64,000 nt of DNA from Thalassospira tepidiphila MCCC 1A03514 (GCF_001662875.1 NZ_JPVZ01000001.1:842532-906531); one strand, 5' to 3'. Shown: positions 37,382 through 47,397, numbered from the stretch's first letter. Numbers and translations: made by a program. The notes: generated by a model not told the origin, from the letters alone.

Positions 37382-38398
37382 ATGAGCCATCAGGAAAACA
37401 CCGACGCACCGGAATTTGCACGGCGCTTTGTCAATCTGGCCGACGAACGTCTGGGCGCAGAAGCAATCTTTGCGACCGACGACTTCTTCGCCGACAAGCA
37501 GCGCATGCTGCAAACCGCCGACGCGGTGTTTTATCCTGACCGCTATGACGATCACGGCAAATGGATGGATGGCTGGGAAAGCCGCCGCAAACGGGTCGAA
37601 GGCCATGATTATTGCGTGGTCCGTCTGGCAACATCGGGCCGCATTTACGGTGTCGATATCGATACCAGCCACTTCACCGGCAACTTCCCGCCGGCCGCAT
37701 CGCTTGAAGGCTGCTATTGCCCAAGTGGCGATCCGACCGGCGACACCAAATGGCATGAAATCGTTGCTCCCATGGGCCTTGGTGCCAGTGCGCATCACTA
37801 TGCCGACGTCACGTCGGAGGCGATCTATACCCATGTGCGCCTGCATATCTATCCCGATGGGGGTGTCGCACGTCTGCGCGTTTATGGTCGTCCGAACCGC
37901 GACTGGACGGAAATGGCTGCCAAGGGCGAACAGGTCGATCTGGCCGCCATGATCAATGGCGGTGTGGTTGTTGGCTGGTCGGATGCCCATTACGGCAACC
38001 CGAATGCCATTCTGGCCCCGGGTCGCGGGGTTAATATGGGCGATGGCTGGGAAACCCGTCGTCGTCGCGAACCGGGCAATGAATGGCTGATTGTCGAACT
38101 GGGCCACCCGGGCGAAATCGAAAAAATCATCGTCGACACCTGCCACTTCAAGGGCAACTATCCCGACCGCGTTTCCATTCAGGGTGCGTTTGTCGACGGC
38201 GAAAAGGACAAGTCGCTGCGTGCACGTTCGATGTTCTGGTCGACCATCCTGCCTGAAAGCAAAATGCAGGCAGACCATATCCACGAATTCGATACATCCG
38301 CACTTACCGTCAATGGTCCGGTGACCCACCTTCGTGTCAACTCGATCCCCGATGGCGGCATCAGCCGTTTGCGCATTCTCGGAAAACCGACCAAGTAA
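37382..38398 (+). CDS. alc: Allantoicase
   Basis: Hydrolyses allantoate to ureidoglycolate and urea. 338 residues made of two homologous jelly-roll domains, visible as repeats: [16 protein letters not shown] against [15 protein letters not shown], and [15 protein letters not shown] against [15 protein letters not shown]. The 76-base gap after uraD holds no clear terminator. The urea made here and by AllA can be used by the urease encoded 30 kb away. Confidence 0.96.
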   Translation: MSHQENTDAPEFARRFVNLADERLGAEAIFATDDFFADKQRMLQTADAVFYPDRYDDHGKWMDGWESRRKRVEGHDYCVVRLATSGRIYGVDIDTSHFTGNFPPAASLEGCYCPSGDPTGDTKWHEIVAPMGLGASAHHYADVTSEAIYTHVRLHIYPDGGVARLRVYGRPNRDWTEMAAKGEQVDLAAMINGGVVVGWSDAHYGNPNAILAPGRGVNMGDGWETRRRREPGNEWLIVELGHPGEIEKIIVDTCHFKGNYPDRVSIQGAFVDGEKDKSLRARSMFWSTILPESKMQADHIHEFDTSALTVNGPVTHLRVNSIPDGGISRLRILGKPTK

Positions 38399-38410
38399 CG
38401 GGGCAGGGTC

Positions 38411-38917
38411 ATGCAGCTTCCCATCGAATATCTGACCCCTGATGCCTTCGCCCCGTTTGGCGAGGTGATCTCGACCACCACCGCACGCGATACCTACAAG
38501 ATCAATCAGGGCACAACGACCCGGTTTCATGATATCTCGCGCGTTGATGTCGGGGATGAGGGCGGCGCCCCGATCATCAGCATCTTTCGCGGCACGCCGC
38601 GTCCAAAGCCTATTGAAATCAAGATGATGGAACGCCACCCGCTGGGCTCGCAGGCCTTCATCCCGCTTGCGGGTCAGAAGTTCCTGATTGTCGTCGCGTC
38701 GGGCACTGAAACGCCAAAACCCGAAGACCTGCGCGCGTTTCTTTCTGATGGCACACAAGGTGTTACCTACGCCAAAAACGTCTGGCATCACCCGTTGCTC
38801 GTGCTTGAAGAAGACAGCGATTTTCTGATCGTGGATCGCAGCGGTCCCGGCAACAACCTCAATGAAGTCGACCTGCCGCTGGTCGATGGCGAGGTCATCA
38901 CCCTTGATTGGGCATAA
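38411..38917 (+). CDS. allA: Ureidoglycolate lyase
   Basis: Releases urea from ureidoglycolate, leaving glyoxylate. 168 residues of the cupin-like AllA family: PLTPDAFAPFGEVI-like start, SIFRGTPRPKPIEIKMMERH, HPLGSQAFIPLAG, and YAKNVWHHPLLVLEE. It begins 12 bases after alc with GGGCAGGG upstream. It ends purine ring breakdown in this operon. Confidence 0.95.
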   Translation: MQLPIEYLTPDAFAPFGEVISTTTARDTYKINQGTTTRFHDISRVDVGDEGGAPIISIFRGTPRPKPIEIKMMERHPLGSQAFIPLAGQKFLIVVASGTETPKPEDLRAFLSDGTQGVTYAKNVWHHPLLVLEEDSDFLIVDRSGPGNNLNEVDLPLVDGEVITLDWA

Positions 38918-38923
38918 CCCGCC

Positions 38924-39598
38924 TTAAGCAGAAATCAGACAAAGACCTTGCAGGTAGCTGTGCAAATCGGCGCTGTTACCTGCAACATACCCTGCCCCGG
39001 CATCGCGCAGAATGTCGGCATCCGCATCGCTGCGATGCGCCCCGCCCAAAAACCCGACAGACTGCATGCCTGCTGCCTTGGCTGCCACGATGCCGGATGG
39101 GCTGTCTTCGATCACCAGACAATGTCCTGGCATCCAGCCGCACGAACTGGCCGCCAGCAGGAAAACGTCCGGTGCCGGTTTGCCGCGCGCCACTTGCTCT
39201 GCGGAAAACACCCGATCTTCGAAGAAGCCTTCAAGACTTGTAAGACGCAAACATTTATCGAGCCGCGCCAGATCACTGCCCGACGCCAAGGCAATCGGCA
39301 CTGACAGCTTGGTCAAAAGGTCCGGAATACCGGCAATCGCCCGGAGATGGGTCTCAAAGGTTCGGGCCAGCTCCGCTTCGCACCGTTCCTGATAGGAAAC
39401 TGCATCAATATCGGCAGAAAACCGGGTATTGAGCGCGGCAATCATCTCGCCATAGGTCACGCCGCCAAAATCACGCGCCAATTCGCTTGCCGTGATCTTA
39501 ACGCCATAATCTGGCAACAGCTTTTCGTCGACAGCAAAAGACAAAATCTCGCTATCGATCAGAACACCGTCACAATCAAAGATGATGTGCTGGATCAT
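38924..39598 (-). CDS. HAD-superfamily phosphatase
   Basis: A 224-residue HAD hydrolase of the beta-phosphoglucomutase/GPH type. Motif I is FDCDGVLIDSE, motif II is in LASGSD, motif III Lys is in RGKPAPDVFLLAA, and motif IV is VIEDSPSGIVAAKAAG. The helical cap lies between motifs I and II, so a small phosphoester is the likely substrate; which one is unknown. It converges on allA and is transcribed after the TPR lipoprotein gene with a 6-base gap. A link to glyoxylate/phosphoglycolate handling is possible but unsupported. Confidence 0.88.
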   Translation of the reverse strand: MIQHIIFDCDGVLIDSEILSFAVDEKLLPDYGVKITASELARDFGGVTYGEMIAALNTRFSADIDAVSYQERCEAELARTFETHLRAIAGIPDLLTKLSVPIALASGSDLARLDKCLRLTSLEGFFEDRVFSAEQVARGKPAPDVFLLAASSCGWMPGHCLVIEDSPSGIVAAKAAGMQSVGFLGGAHRSDADADILRDAGAGYVAGNSADLHSYLQGLCLISA

Positions 39599-39604
39599 GC
39601 AAAC

Positions 39605-40399
39605 CTACTGCGCCGGGGCCGCCGCCCCGCCATTCAGGTCCAATGCCAACAAGCGCTTCTGAATGGTCTGCGACAGAACCGGGCCAGCCCCCGCCTCCAA
39701 TGCGCGCTGGTAGGCCGCGCGGGCCATTTCAGTCTTGCCCATCGCCAGCGCATTATCGGCGAAATGCGCGATATGCTCGGCTGTTGGCATTGCCTTGTTG
39801 GCACGGATAAAGACTTCTTCGGCTTCCTGATAACGGCCTTGTCGATACAGGATCAGGCCATAGGTATCGAGCGCACCGGCATCATCCGGGGCCACCTGCA
39901 AGGCTTGCTTTGACAGGCGTTCGGCTTCCTGCAGGTTTTCGCCCCGCACCGCATAATGATAGGCCAGCCAGTTCGCCGCCCCCATATTGCCCTGCCCTGC
40001 CGCCTGATAGGCCTCGGCCGTCATGGTATCGCGGTAAGATGTGATCACGCTTTCAATCGCACTTTGATCAAGCCCATCCACCCAGGTCAGCCCGACCCGC
40101 ACCGCCTTGCACCCTTGTGCATTGGCCTGCTGGCACATGGCAACCGCTTCCTCGACTGCGCCAATCACCGTGGCATTCGGCCCGGCGGCATATTCCTTGC
40201 CCGCCGCATCGCGCGCCATGGCCTTGAAATCAATCATCGCCCGATAACGGTCATCAACCTTTTGCTCGGTGGGCGCAGCAAACATATCCTGCGCCTCCCA
40301 CTTCGGCGCAGTTTCCCCACAGGCGGCAAGACCCAAAAGCAAACCCAAACCAAGAAAAGGCGCAAAAGCACGAACAGATGAAATAACGCGATGGGACAA
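39605..40399 (-). CDS. TPR-repeat lipoprotein
   Basis: A 264-residue exported lipoprotein. The signal ends in lipobox LAAC (Cys at about residue 27), followed by GETAPKW. The C-terminal half contains TPR helices (EAERLSKQALQVAPDDAGALD, YRQGRYQEAEEVFIRANKAMP, AYQRALEAGAGPVL). Earlier residues hold SEL1-like pairs. Start TTG 40399 with AGGGAACG upstream. It probably serves as an envelope scaffold; partners are unknown. Confidence 0.85.
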   Translation of the reverse strand: MSHRVISSVRAFAPFLGLGLLLGLAACGETAPKWEAQDMFAAPTEQKVDDRYRAMIDFKAMARDAAGKEYAAGPNATVIGAVEEAVAMCQQANAQGCKAVRVGLTWVDGLDQSAIESVITSYRDTMTAEAYQAAGQGNMGAANWLAYHYAVRGENLQEAERLSKQALQVAPDDAGALDTYGLILYRQGRYQEAEEVFIRANKAMPTAEHIAHFADNALAMGKTEMARAAYQRALEAGAGPVLSQTIQKRLLALDLNGGAAAPAQ

Positions 40400-40547
40400 G
40401 GCGAACGTTCCCTGCTTGATGAAAACCAGACCAGAACCTTAGCGGTTTTGCGTAAGACAGATATTAACAAAGCACGACAAATTCACAGCCGGAACTTGAC
40501 ATGAATACTACTGGGTAGCACCATCTATCCAACAAAGGAGAACATCA

Positions 40548-40817
40548 ATGACCGTGAAGTCGTCTATTTCTCTGACAGATAGCCAAAACGCCTTTGCCCG
40601 CGAACTGGTCGCACAGGGAAAATATCCCAGTGTTAGCGCCGTGCTGCAGCAGGGCCTTGAGTTACTGCGCCATAAATCCGAAACCGATTCTCTTGAGACC
40701 GAGGCGCTTAGACAGATCATTACAGCGCGGCGCGAAGGTAAGTTCGTCTCGAACACAGAGATGAAAAACCAGATTTCAGCAATCGCGACCAAGAAACGTG
40801 CATCGCATGACCTATGA
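40548..40817 (+). CDS. parD: ParD-type antitoxin
   Basis: Ribbon-helix-helix antitoxin of 89 residues. The N-terminal RHH is VKSSISLTDSQNAFARELVAQGKYPSVSAVLQQGLELL (first 45 residues), typical of ParD/CopG. The tail (REGKFVSNTEMKNQISAIA) should wrap the toxin. AAAGGAG precedes ATG 40548. It overlaps parE by 11 bases. A short CTAC-TGG-GTAG palindrome at 40508-40518 upstream may be its autoregulatory operator. Confidence 0.88.
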   Translation: MTVKSSISLTDSQNAFARELVAQGKYPSVSAVLQQGLELLRHKSETDSLETEALRQIITARREGKFVSNTEMKNQISAIATKKRASHDL

Positions 40818-41151
40818 GGTCATCTATTCGGCAGATGCCGAACGTGACTTTGACCTGATTTTCGACTTTCTGTTTGAAAGCTATGTCGGCTTTGGTGAAA
40901 ACCCCGACAGTGCCGTTTCCCACGCTCAGCAGCGCCTTCTCGATATTCATAGCGACATCGAAAAACTCGGCAACACCCCTTTTTGCGGCACCTTGCATGA
41001 CGCAATATTACCCGGACTTCGTCACGTAACACTCGGCCGCGCCATTGTCTGGTTTGACGTGCCTGAGGACGCACAAACAGTCCGCATCCTCGCCATCTTC
41101 TTTGGCGGTCAGGATCACGTACGCCATATGCTTGCCAGACTGTTACAATAG
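40807..41151 (+). CDS. parE: ParE/RelE-fold toxin
   Basis: Toxin partner of ParD, 114 residues, probably a gyrase poison as known for ParE. Seen: MTYEVIYSADAERDFDLIFD at the start, GTLHDAILPGLRHVTLGRAIVWF with the conserved Arg, and ILAIFFGGQDHVRHMLARLL at the end. ATG 40807 overlaps parD; an upstream Met three codons earlier is possible. A terminator follows. The pair looks intact, so it may stabilise this region or act under stress. Confidence 0.87.
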   Translation: MTYEVIYSADAERDFDLIFDFLFESYVGFGENPDSAVSHAQQRLLDIHSDIEKLGNTPFCGTLHDAILPGLRHVTLGRAIVWFDVPEDAQTVRILAIFFGGQDHVRHMLARLLQ

Positions 41152-41167
41152 TCAGATTTCAAAAGAA

Positions 41168-41201
41168 AAAGCCGCCGGGATCATCAATCCTCGGCGGCTT
41201 T
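41168..41201. terminator. bidirectional terminator parE / sdhB
   Basis: AAAGCCGCCG (41168-41177) and CGGCGGCTTT (41192-41201) form a 10-bp stem with A and T tails. It serves parDE and the convergent sdh operon. Confidence 0.85.
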
Positions 41202-41248
41202 AACAAGCTGGCGTCAAACGCCAATATCAGGGCAACAAGCCTGCGGCT

Positions 41249-42031
41249 TTACGCGCGGCGTTCTGCGATCATCTTTTTGATTTCGGTGATCGCAAGCGCC
41301 GGGTTCAGGCCTTTCGGGCAGGTGTTGGTGCAGTTCATGATCGTGTGGCAACGATACAGGCGGAACGGATCTTCGAGTGCGTCGAGACGTTCACCGGTAT
41401 ATTCGTCACGCGAATCTGCCAACCAGCGATATGCCTGCAACAGAACAGCCGGGCCGAGGTAACGGTCGGAGTTCCACCAATAAGACGGGCACGCAGTCGA
41501 GCAGGAGAAGCACAGAATGCATTCCCAAAGACCATCAAGCTTCGCACGTTCTTCACGCGACTGCAGACGTTCGCCATCCGGCGGGGTCGGGCTGTCGGCC
41601 TTAAGCCACGGCTCGATCGAGGCGAGCTGCGCATAAGGCTGGGACAGATCCGGCACCAGATCCTTGACCACCGGCATATGCGGCAGCGGATAGATCTTGA
41701 CTTCGCCCTTGATGTCTTCGATCGGCTTGAGACACGCAAGCGTGTTACGGCCATCGATGTTCATCGCGCACGAACCGCAAATGCCTTCACGGCAAGAACG
41801 GCGGAAAGTAAGCGTCGCGTCGATCTCGTTCTTGATCTTGATCAGCGCGTCGAGAACCATCGGCCCGCACTTGTCGAGGTCGATGTCATAGGTGTCGGTA
41901 CGCGGGTTGTCGCCACTGTCCGGGTCAAAACGGTAAATCTTGAACGCACGGACATTCTTCGCGTCAGCCGGCGCAGAGAACGTTTTGCCCTCTTTGACGA
42001 CCGAATTGGCGGGAAGATTGAATTCTACCAT
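41249..42031 (-). CDS. sdhB: Succinate dehydrogenase iron-sulfur subunit
   Basis: Electron-transfer subunit of respiratory complex II, 260 residues. The [2Fe-2S] ligands are in [16 protein letters not shown]; the [4Fe-4S] and [3Fe-4S] motifs are in [16 protein letters not shown] and [17 protein letters not shown]. It is the last gene of sdhCDAB. The gap to sdhA is 25 bases. Confidence 0.98.
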   Translation of the reverse strand: MVEFNLPANSVVKEGKTFSAPADAKNVRAFKIYRFDPDSGDNPRTDTYDIDLDKCGPMVLDALIKIKNEIDATLTFRRSCREGICGSCAMNIDGRNTLACLKPIEDIKGEVKIYPLPHMPVVKDLVPDLSQPYAQLASIEPWLKADSPTPPDGERLQSREERAKLDGLWECILCFSCSTACPSYWWNSDRYLGPAVLLQAYRWLADSRDEYTGERLDALEDPFRLYRCHTIMNCTNTCPKGLNPALAITEIKKMIAERRA

Positions 42032-42056
42032 CTCTCAAATCCTCTCTTGCCGCGCC

Positions 42057-43853
42057 TTAATAGACGCGCTCTTTCGGCTCGATATACGACACTTCATCGG
42101 TAAGGGTGAAGTTGTTGACCGGACGATAGGTCAGATCAACGCCATAGCCCTTCTCGGTGTCGACCGTCGCAATCGTGTGCTTCATCCAGACTTCGTCATC
42201 ACGTTTCGGGAAATCTTCGTGGGCATGTGCACCACGCGATTCATGACGCGCTTCTGCCGAATTCATGGTTGCAGCGGCACAGGTCATCAGGTTCTCAAGC
42301 TCGAGAGTCTCGACCAGGTCCGAGTTCCAGATGAGGGAGCGATCCGAAACACCGACGTCGGGAAGCGTCTTGGCGGTTTCAGAGAGCTTGTCCTTGCCTT
42401 CTTTAAGGATTTCCGAGGTCCGGAACACGCCGCAGTTACCCTGCATAACGCGCTGCATTTCCAGACGGATATCAGCCGTCGGACGCGAACCTTTTGCCCA
42501 ACGCAGACGGTCAAAGCGTGCAATCGCCTCGTCGCCATCGGTGGTTTTAAGCTCCTTGAAGGATGCCTTGGAATCGACCACTTCAGCGGCATGCATGCCG
42601 CAGGCACGGCCAAACACAACAAGATCAAGCAGCGAGTTCGTACCCAGACGGTTTGCACCGTGAACCGAAACGCAGGCTGCTTCACCAGCGGCCATCAGGC
42701 CCGGAACAATCGCGTTCGGGTCTTTGGCGGTCGGGCGCAGAACCTCGCCCTTATAGTTGGTCGGGATACCGCCCATGTTGTAATGGACCGTCGGCAGGAC
42801 CGGGATCGGTTCCTTGGTCGCATCAACACCGGCAAAGATTTTCGCGGTTTCGGTAATACCCGGCAGACGTTCCCACAGCACTTCCGAACCAAGATGTTCA
42901 AGGTGCAGGTGGATGTATTCGCCGTGTTCGCCAACACCACGACCGTCACGGATTTCCTGTGCCATACCACGCGACACAACGTCACGCGATGCAAGGTCCT
43001 TAACGGTCGGCGCATAACGTTCCATGAAACGCTCGCCTTCGGAGTTGGTCAGATAACCACCTTCACCACGGGCACCCTCGGTAATCAGGCAGCCTGAACC
43101 GTAAATGCCGGTCGGGTGGAACTGAACGAATTCCATATCCTGAAGGCCAAGGCCCGCACGGGCCACCATGCCATGACCGTCACCGGTGCAAGTATGGGCC
43201 GAGGTGCAGCTAAAGAACGCACGGCCATAACCGCCAGATGCCAGAATGACCATCTTGGCGTTAAAGCGATGCAGCTCACCGGTATCGAGATCCCAGGCCA
43301 CCAGACCTTTGCACGAACCGTCTTTGTCCATGATCAGATCAAGGGCGATATATTCGACAAAGAATTCCGCTTTGTGCTTCAGGCACTGCTGATAGAGCGT
43401 GTGCAGCATGGCGTGACCGGTACGGTCAGCTGCGGCACATGCACGTTCAACCGGCGCCTTACCGTGGTCACGGGTGTGGCCACCGAACGGACGCTGATAG
43501 ATTTTGCCATCTTCGGTCCGCGAGAACGGCATGCCGTAATGTTCAAGTTCATGAACCGCCGGAACGGCGTTACGGCACATATATTCGATCGCGTCCTGGT
43601 CACCGAGCCAGTCCGAACCCTTGACGGTGTCATACATATGCCACTGCCAGTGATCCTCGGACATGTTGCCAAGCGATGCACCGATACCGCCCTGGGCAGC
43701 AACGGTGTGCGAACGGGTCGGGAAGACCTTGGTGATACATGCGGTTTTAAGGCCGGCTTCAACCGTACCCAGTGTCGCGCGCAAACCCGCGCCACCCGCA
43801 CCCATAACAACGACGTCGTAGTTATGGTCGATAATTTTATAAGATTCACTCAT
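42057..43853 (-). CDS. sdhA: Succinate dehydrogenase flavoprotein subunit
   Basis: Catalytic subunit oxidising succinate to fumarate, 598 residues. The FAD-binding GAGGAGLRA, the covalent FAD His in SHTVAAQGG, and active-site [25 protein letters not shown] sequence (position about 250) are present. ATG 43853 is 4 bases after the sdhD stop. An in-frame start at 43871 lies inside sdhD and is rejected. Confidence 0.98.
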   Translation of the reverse strand: MSESYKIIDHNYDVVVMGAGGAGLRATLGTVEAGLKTACITKVFPTRSHTVAAQGGIGASLGNMSEDHWQWHMYDTVKGSDWLGDQDAIEYMCRNAVPAVHELEHYGMPFSRTEDGKIYQRPFGGHTRDHGKAPVERACAAADRTGHAMLHTLYQQCLKHKAEFFVEYIALDLIMDKDGSCKGLVAWDLDTGELHRFNAKMVILASGGYGRAFFSCTSAHTCTGDGHGMVARAGLGLQDMEFVQFHPTGIYGSGCLITEGARGEGGYLTNSEGERFMERYAPTVKDLASRDVVSRGMAQEIRDGRGVGEHGEYIHLHLEHLGSEVLWERLPGITETAKIFAGVDATKEPIPVLPTVHYNMGGIPTNYKGEVLRPTAKDPNAIVPGLMAAGEAACVSVHGANRLGTNSLLDLVVFGRACGMHAAEVVDSKASFKELKTTDGDEAIARFDRLRWAKGSRPTADIRLEMQRVMQGNCGVFRTSEILKEGKDKLSETAKTLPDVGVSDRSLIWNSDLVETLELENLMTCAAATMNSAEARHESRGAHAHEDFPKRDDEVWMKHTIATVDTEKGYGVDLTYRPVNNFTLTDEVSYIEPKERVY

Positions 43854-43857
43854 TGGC

Positions 43858-44241
43858 TCAGGCTCCGGCAAAAACGATACGCAGGACTGATACGATGGCC
43901 GCCACAGACAAGAACGCTGCGACCGCCTTGATCAGCATCAGCGAGATCACTTCTGCTTTACGGTTATGCACATAATCTTCGATCACAACCTGCAGGCCGT
44001 GCGTGAAATGCACGGCAACGCTGACGATCATCAGGATCATCATGGTTGAATGGAAATACGAGCTCAACCAAGCGTGAACGGCATCGTAATTCGCCGTGTG
44101 CCCGGCAAGTATAGAAACAATGAACCAGATGCCGAGCGGAAGGTTTGCAGCAGCCGTAACGCGCTGGGTCCACCAGTGCGAAGAGCCACTTTTGGCAGAA
44201 CCGAGACCGCGGACACGGCCCAGATCGGATTGCATCTTCAT
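43858..44241 (-). CDS. sdhD: Succinate dehydrogenase membrane anchor SdhD
   Basis: Membrane anchor subunit with three predicted helices, 127 residues. It contains [20 protein letters not shown] with the quinone-site Ser/Arg region and [16 protein letters not shown] with the heme/quinone His and Asp-Tyr motif typical of SdhD. It lies between sdhC and sdhA. Confidence 0.93.
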   Translation of the reverse strand: MKMQSDLGRVRGLGSAKSGSSHWWTQRVTAAANLPLGIWFIVSILAGHTANYDAVHAWLSSYFHSTMMILMIVSVAVHFTHGLQVVIEDYVHNRKAEVISLMLIKAVAAFLSVAAIVSVLRIVFAGA

Positions 44242-44267
44242 GACAAGTTGTCCCCTCTTGCCCGGCC

Positions 44268-44648
44268 TTAGGCCAGACCGATGATCCAGGTGAGAATGGT
44301 CAGCACGACTGCCGCGCCAAGGACGATCGGGTTGCCTTTGGCAGCACCCTCATTCGTCAGGCCGCGACCGGTATCCCAGACAAGGTGACGGATCCCGTTG
44401 CAGGCGTGGTAATAAAACGCCGCCGTCCAACCGAACAGCAGCAGCAGACCAAACCACGAGGTGAAAAATCCGTGATAGCCGTTAAAGGCTTCACGACCAG
44501 CGCCGGCACCAATCAGCCAGGACGCCAAAAATACGAAACCAATGGCAAGGCCGACACCCATCACGCGGAAGGAGATGGACATCTTTGCCGTCATCGGAAG
44601 CCGGTACACCTGCAAGTGCGGAGACAGCGGCCGATTGGCTTTGCTCAT
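44268..44648 (-). CDS. sdhC: Succinate dehydrogenase cytochrome b556 subunit SdhC
   Basis: Heme-binding membrane anchor, 126 residues with three helices. MSKANRPLSPHLQVYRLPMT at the N-terminus and AFYYHACNGIRHLVWDTGRG with the heme His are diagnostic. ATG 44648 was chosen by homology; a start 7 codons upstream (44669) is open but unnecessary. It is the first gene of sdhCDAB. Confidence 0.95.
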   Translation of the reverse strand: MSKANRPLSPHLQVYRLPMTAKMSISFRVMGVGLAIGFVFLASWLIGAGAGREAFNGYHGFFTSWFGLLLLFGWTAAFYYHACNGIRHLVWDTGRGLTNEGAAKGNPIVLGAAVVLTILTWIIGLA

Positions 44649-45015
44649 AGCGGAATTGCCTCTTCTCAAAGTAGCTGGCGGGAAAGCAGGGTTTATTTAC
44701 CCATGCAGCGGGTTTGAGTCAATCTGAACCCCTTTGTAAACCAAAGAAATCAGTGACAAAACGCCTCAACTGCCTCCGTTAAACTACGTAGGTTGACCTC
44801 TCAGACACCGTAAACACCCTGCGGGAAGGGCGCTGCGAAGGACACGGGCCCTTCACACACGGCGTAACGTGCTTTTAGCAATCGCACAATTAGACCTTCT
44901 TACGCAAGGAAACAGACTTGCGATCAGGTCCAACTCAAAGAGACATGAGGATTATTTCCCCCGCGATCAACTCTGGACCAGCATGTTTACAACCATCTGA
45001 TCGTTTTCGGGCTGG
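44649..45015. other. intergenic region upstream of sdhC
   Basis: 367 bases without a gene, carrying the sdh promoter on the minus strand. One imperfect hairpin, GAAGGGC (44825-44831) with GCCCTTC (44848-44854), is visible, but no T-run follows it. No clear terminator for the EEP gene ending at 45016 was found. Confidence 0.5.
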
Positions 45016-46122
45016 TCAATCCAGAACGGCCTGAAGGTAATCTGGTGAAAAATCCGTCCGCACTTCGCACCACAGCAATTTGTGGTCCGACATTTGGTGT
45101 TTGCGATAGTACCGTTTGAAATAATTGATCTTCTGATCGCGGTCCCGCAGATCACCGTCACTGTTGCGGTCAAATTGCGTCCCCCAGACATCATCAAGAT
45201 AATGTTCTGCATCCGCGTCACGATAGACGACATCAAACATGTCAAACACGCCAGATCGCAACAGCCGGAACCGATCATCCGCCAGCCGAAAAGCAATCTG
45301 GTCATAATGCTTGTTGCCTGTCAGGTTCGATGGCAACTCCTTGATGGGGGCAGGAACGATAAATCCGGCACTCTCCAGTGCCTCCATCGTTTTATGCTCT
45401 GGCGAGACGATGTTGAAATCACCAAGCAGGATATAATTGGCAGCCTTGCCATGGGCTTCCTGTTCGCGCACCTGCCGTGCTTTGAGGAATGACGCAATTT
45501 CGCGAATTTCATCGCGTCGCTGGGCCATCTCCGCGCTGGTGTCGGATGCATTGCCGTAAAAGATATGCACAGTGCAAAGCTTGAACCGAAACCATCCTGA
45601 CTGAAACGCCACCGCAAACGGCGTGCGGGCAAATTGCACGTGATCCTTTTGCGTCTCGGAACTTCCGGGAATGGCGATCTCCTGGCCTTTGGGCAGTACA
45701 ATTTCACCAGCCTCACGGCGGAACCAGACTTTTGATTTGCGATAAGCGAACGCCAGTCGCTCGCTATTCCCCGGCCCGCCTTCGGTGGTATCCGTCACAA
45801 TATAATCCCACGCACCACCAAGGTGATCGCGCATCAGCGCGTCTAGCGCATCAAGGTTGTCATTCACCTCTTGAATGGCGACCAGATCGAAATGATCGAT
45901 GATTTCAGCGATATACATCATCGACTCGGTCTCACGGGTATAGGCCCCGCCATTGCCAAAATGCATCAAGTTCCAGGTCGCAAAACGCAGGCTCTGTGTT
46001 TCGGCCTCTGCACCCTCGATAATTTCCGATTTCAGGCGCGCCTTAAGACGCAGCAACGCTTCGGCCACAAAGCGTCGATGCACAGCGGGTTCGATATCCT
46101 GGATGGGCTTAACATTGGTCAT
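45016..46122 (-). CDS. Endonuclease/exonuclease/phosphatase-family protein
   Basis: A 368-residue metal-dependent EEP hydrolase. The catalytic landmarks are visible: FATWNLMHF, the metal-binding Glu in VAIQEVNDN, VHIFYG, ILLGDFNIVSPEH, and the terminal MSDHKLLWCEV. There is no signal peptide, so it is probably cytoplasmic. DNA, RNA or phospholipid cannot be chosen as substrate from the sequence. I took ATG 46122; an earlier TTG at 46173 would read through a strong inverted repeat. It is monocistronic. Confidence 0.85.
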   Translation of the reverse strand: MTNVKPIQDIEPAVHRRFVAEALLRLKARLKSEIIEGAEAETQSLRFATWNLMHFGNGGAYTRETESMMYIAEIIDHFDLVAIQEVNDNLDALDALMRDHLGGAWDYIVTDTTEGGPGNSERLAFAYRKSKVWFRREAGEIVLPKGQEIAIPGSSETQKDHVQFARTPFAVAFQSGWFRFKLCTVHIFYGNASDTSAEMAQRRDEIREIASFLKARQVREQEAHGKAANYILLGDFNIVSPEHKTMEALESAGFIVPAPIKELPSNLTGNKHYDQIAFRLADDRFRLLRSGVFDMFDVVYRDADAEHYLDDVWGTQFDRNSDGDLRDRDQKINYFKRYYRKHQMSDHKLLWCEVRTDFSPDYLQAVLD

Positions 46123-46140
46123 CGCAAATCTGCCTGATCG

Positions 46141-46180
46141 TTCAAGGTGAATAAGAAAGCTTACCTTATTCAACCTTGAA
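46141..46180. promoter_or_regulatory. long near-perfect inverted repeat upstream of the EEP gene
   Basis: TTCAAGGTGAATAAG (46141-46155) pairs with CTTATTCAACCTTGAA (46165-46180). All 15 positions match, with one bulged A in the right arm; the loop is 9 bases. It lies 19-58 bases upstream of the EEP start, where a promoter or leader would be. An operator for a dimeric repressor or a leader hairpin are both possible. Confidence 0.6.
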
Positions 46181-46224
46181 TTAAAGTGACAGTTTGCAAA
46201 ACAACCTTAATGTGATCCGCCGGG

Positions 46225-47274
46225 TCAGCGCGGGATCAGCACCGTGTAGTCAAAATCAAGCAACACATCAGACTGATACTTGCCATCCGCGTCTTTCAGC
46301 GGGAAGTCACTCGCCTGACGATCGCGCACCGCCACCAGACGCAGGCGAAGCGCGCCCAGATCACGGCGACCGGGCAGCTCAAACTTGCCCAGAACTTCCG
46401 ACCAGGCAAAAATCGTATCCCCGGCAAAGGCCGGATTGGCGTGCGCACCGGCATTGATCGCGGCAATCCGGAACGCATTGCCAAGCCCGTTGAATGAAAG
46501 GGCACGGCACAGCGAAATGATATGCCCGCCATAAATCAGACGTTTGCCAAACCGACCGCCATTGGCCGCGACCTGATCGAAATGGACCTTGGCGGTGTTT
46601 TGATAAAGCCTTGTTGCGATCTGATGTTCGGCCTCTTCAAGGGTCATGCCATCGACATGATCGATCTTTTCGCCGACATAATAGTCATCCCAACGATGCG
46701 GTGATCCGGAAAGCTCGGTCGAATAGCCCGATACATCAAGTCCAACCGGGATCTGAAATGCCTCGGGCGCGACCACGCCGGGCAATTCCGGCAGGACCGT
46801 TTCCGGGGCCGGGGCACTCTCATCGCGTTTGCGCACCATGACCCAGCGATTGTAATTAAGCACCATCTCGCCGCGCTGATTGCGGCCGACGGAATTGACA
46901 TACACCACACCGGTCTTGCCGTTGGAATTTTCCTTGATCCCGGTCACGGTCGAAACCGAACTGACCGTATCGCCGGGATAGACCGGAACACCAAACACGC
47001 CCCCGGCATAGCCCAGATTGGCCACCGCATTCAGCGACACATCGGGCACCGTCTTGCCAAACACCATGTGAAAGGCCAGCAAGTCATCGACGGGCGCGGC
47101 CTTATAGCCGATGCTTTGGGCAAACTCGTCAGACGACTGCACGGCAAAGCGCGGGCCATACAGCCCGGTATAAAGCGCCACATCCCCGCTTGTGATTGTG
47201 CGCGGGGTGGCATGGCGGATTTCCTGTCCGATCTGGAAATCCTCAAAATAATTGCCCGGGTTGGTCTTTGACAT
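46225..47274 (-). CDS. mch: Mesaconyl-CoA hydratase (MaoC family)
   Basis: Hydrates mesaconyl-C1-CoA to beta-methylmalyl-CoA in the ethylmalonyl-CoA pathway. The 349-residue length and two MaoC-like hot-dog domains fit Mch: domain 1 with NYFEDFQIGQEIRHATPRTI and GLYGPRFAVQSSDEFA, domain 2 with RWDDYYVGEKIDHVDGMTLEE and RLIYGGHIISLCRALSFNG. It is 123 bases downstream of the CitE-type gene that acts next in the pathway. Confidence 0.88.
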   Translation of the reverse strand: MSKTNPGNYFEDFQIGQEIRHATPRTITSGDVALYTGLYGPRFAVQSSDEFAQSIGYKAAPVDDLLAFHMVFGKTVPDVSLNAVANLGYAGGVFGVPVYPGDTVSSVSTVTGIKENSNGKTGVVYVNSVGRNQRGEMVLNYNRWVMVRKRDESAPAPETVLPELPGVVAPEAFQIPVGLDVSGYSTELSGSPHRWDDYYVGEKIDHVDGMTLEEAEHQIATRLYQNTAKVHFDQVAANGGRFGKRLIYGGHIISLCRALSFNGLGNAFRIAAINAGAHANPAFAGDTIFAWSEVLGKFELPGRRDLGALRLRLVAVRDRQASDFPLKDADGKYQSDVLLDFDYTVLIPR

Positions 47275-47397
47275 TCGATTGCCTCCCTGAAAGGCCGGAT
47301 TTTCTGTAAAATACCGGTGCGCGCCAGTTTGGCTGTCTTGAATGCAGCCATTTTCGTTACTTGGCGCGACCTGTTTTGTCTGATGCTGTTGCGGCCC

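Noticed and set aside
37247..38791. 514-residue minus-strand open frame
   Set aside because: Antisense to alc and allA; Cys/His/Arg-rich shadow without motifs.
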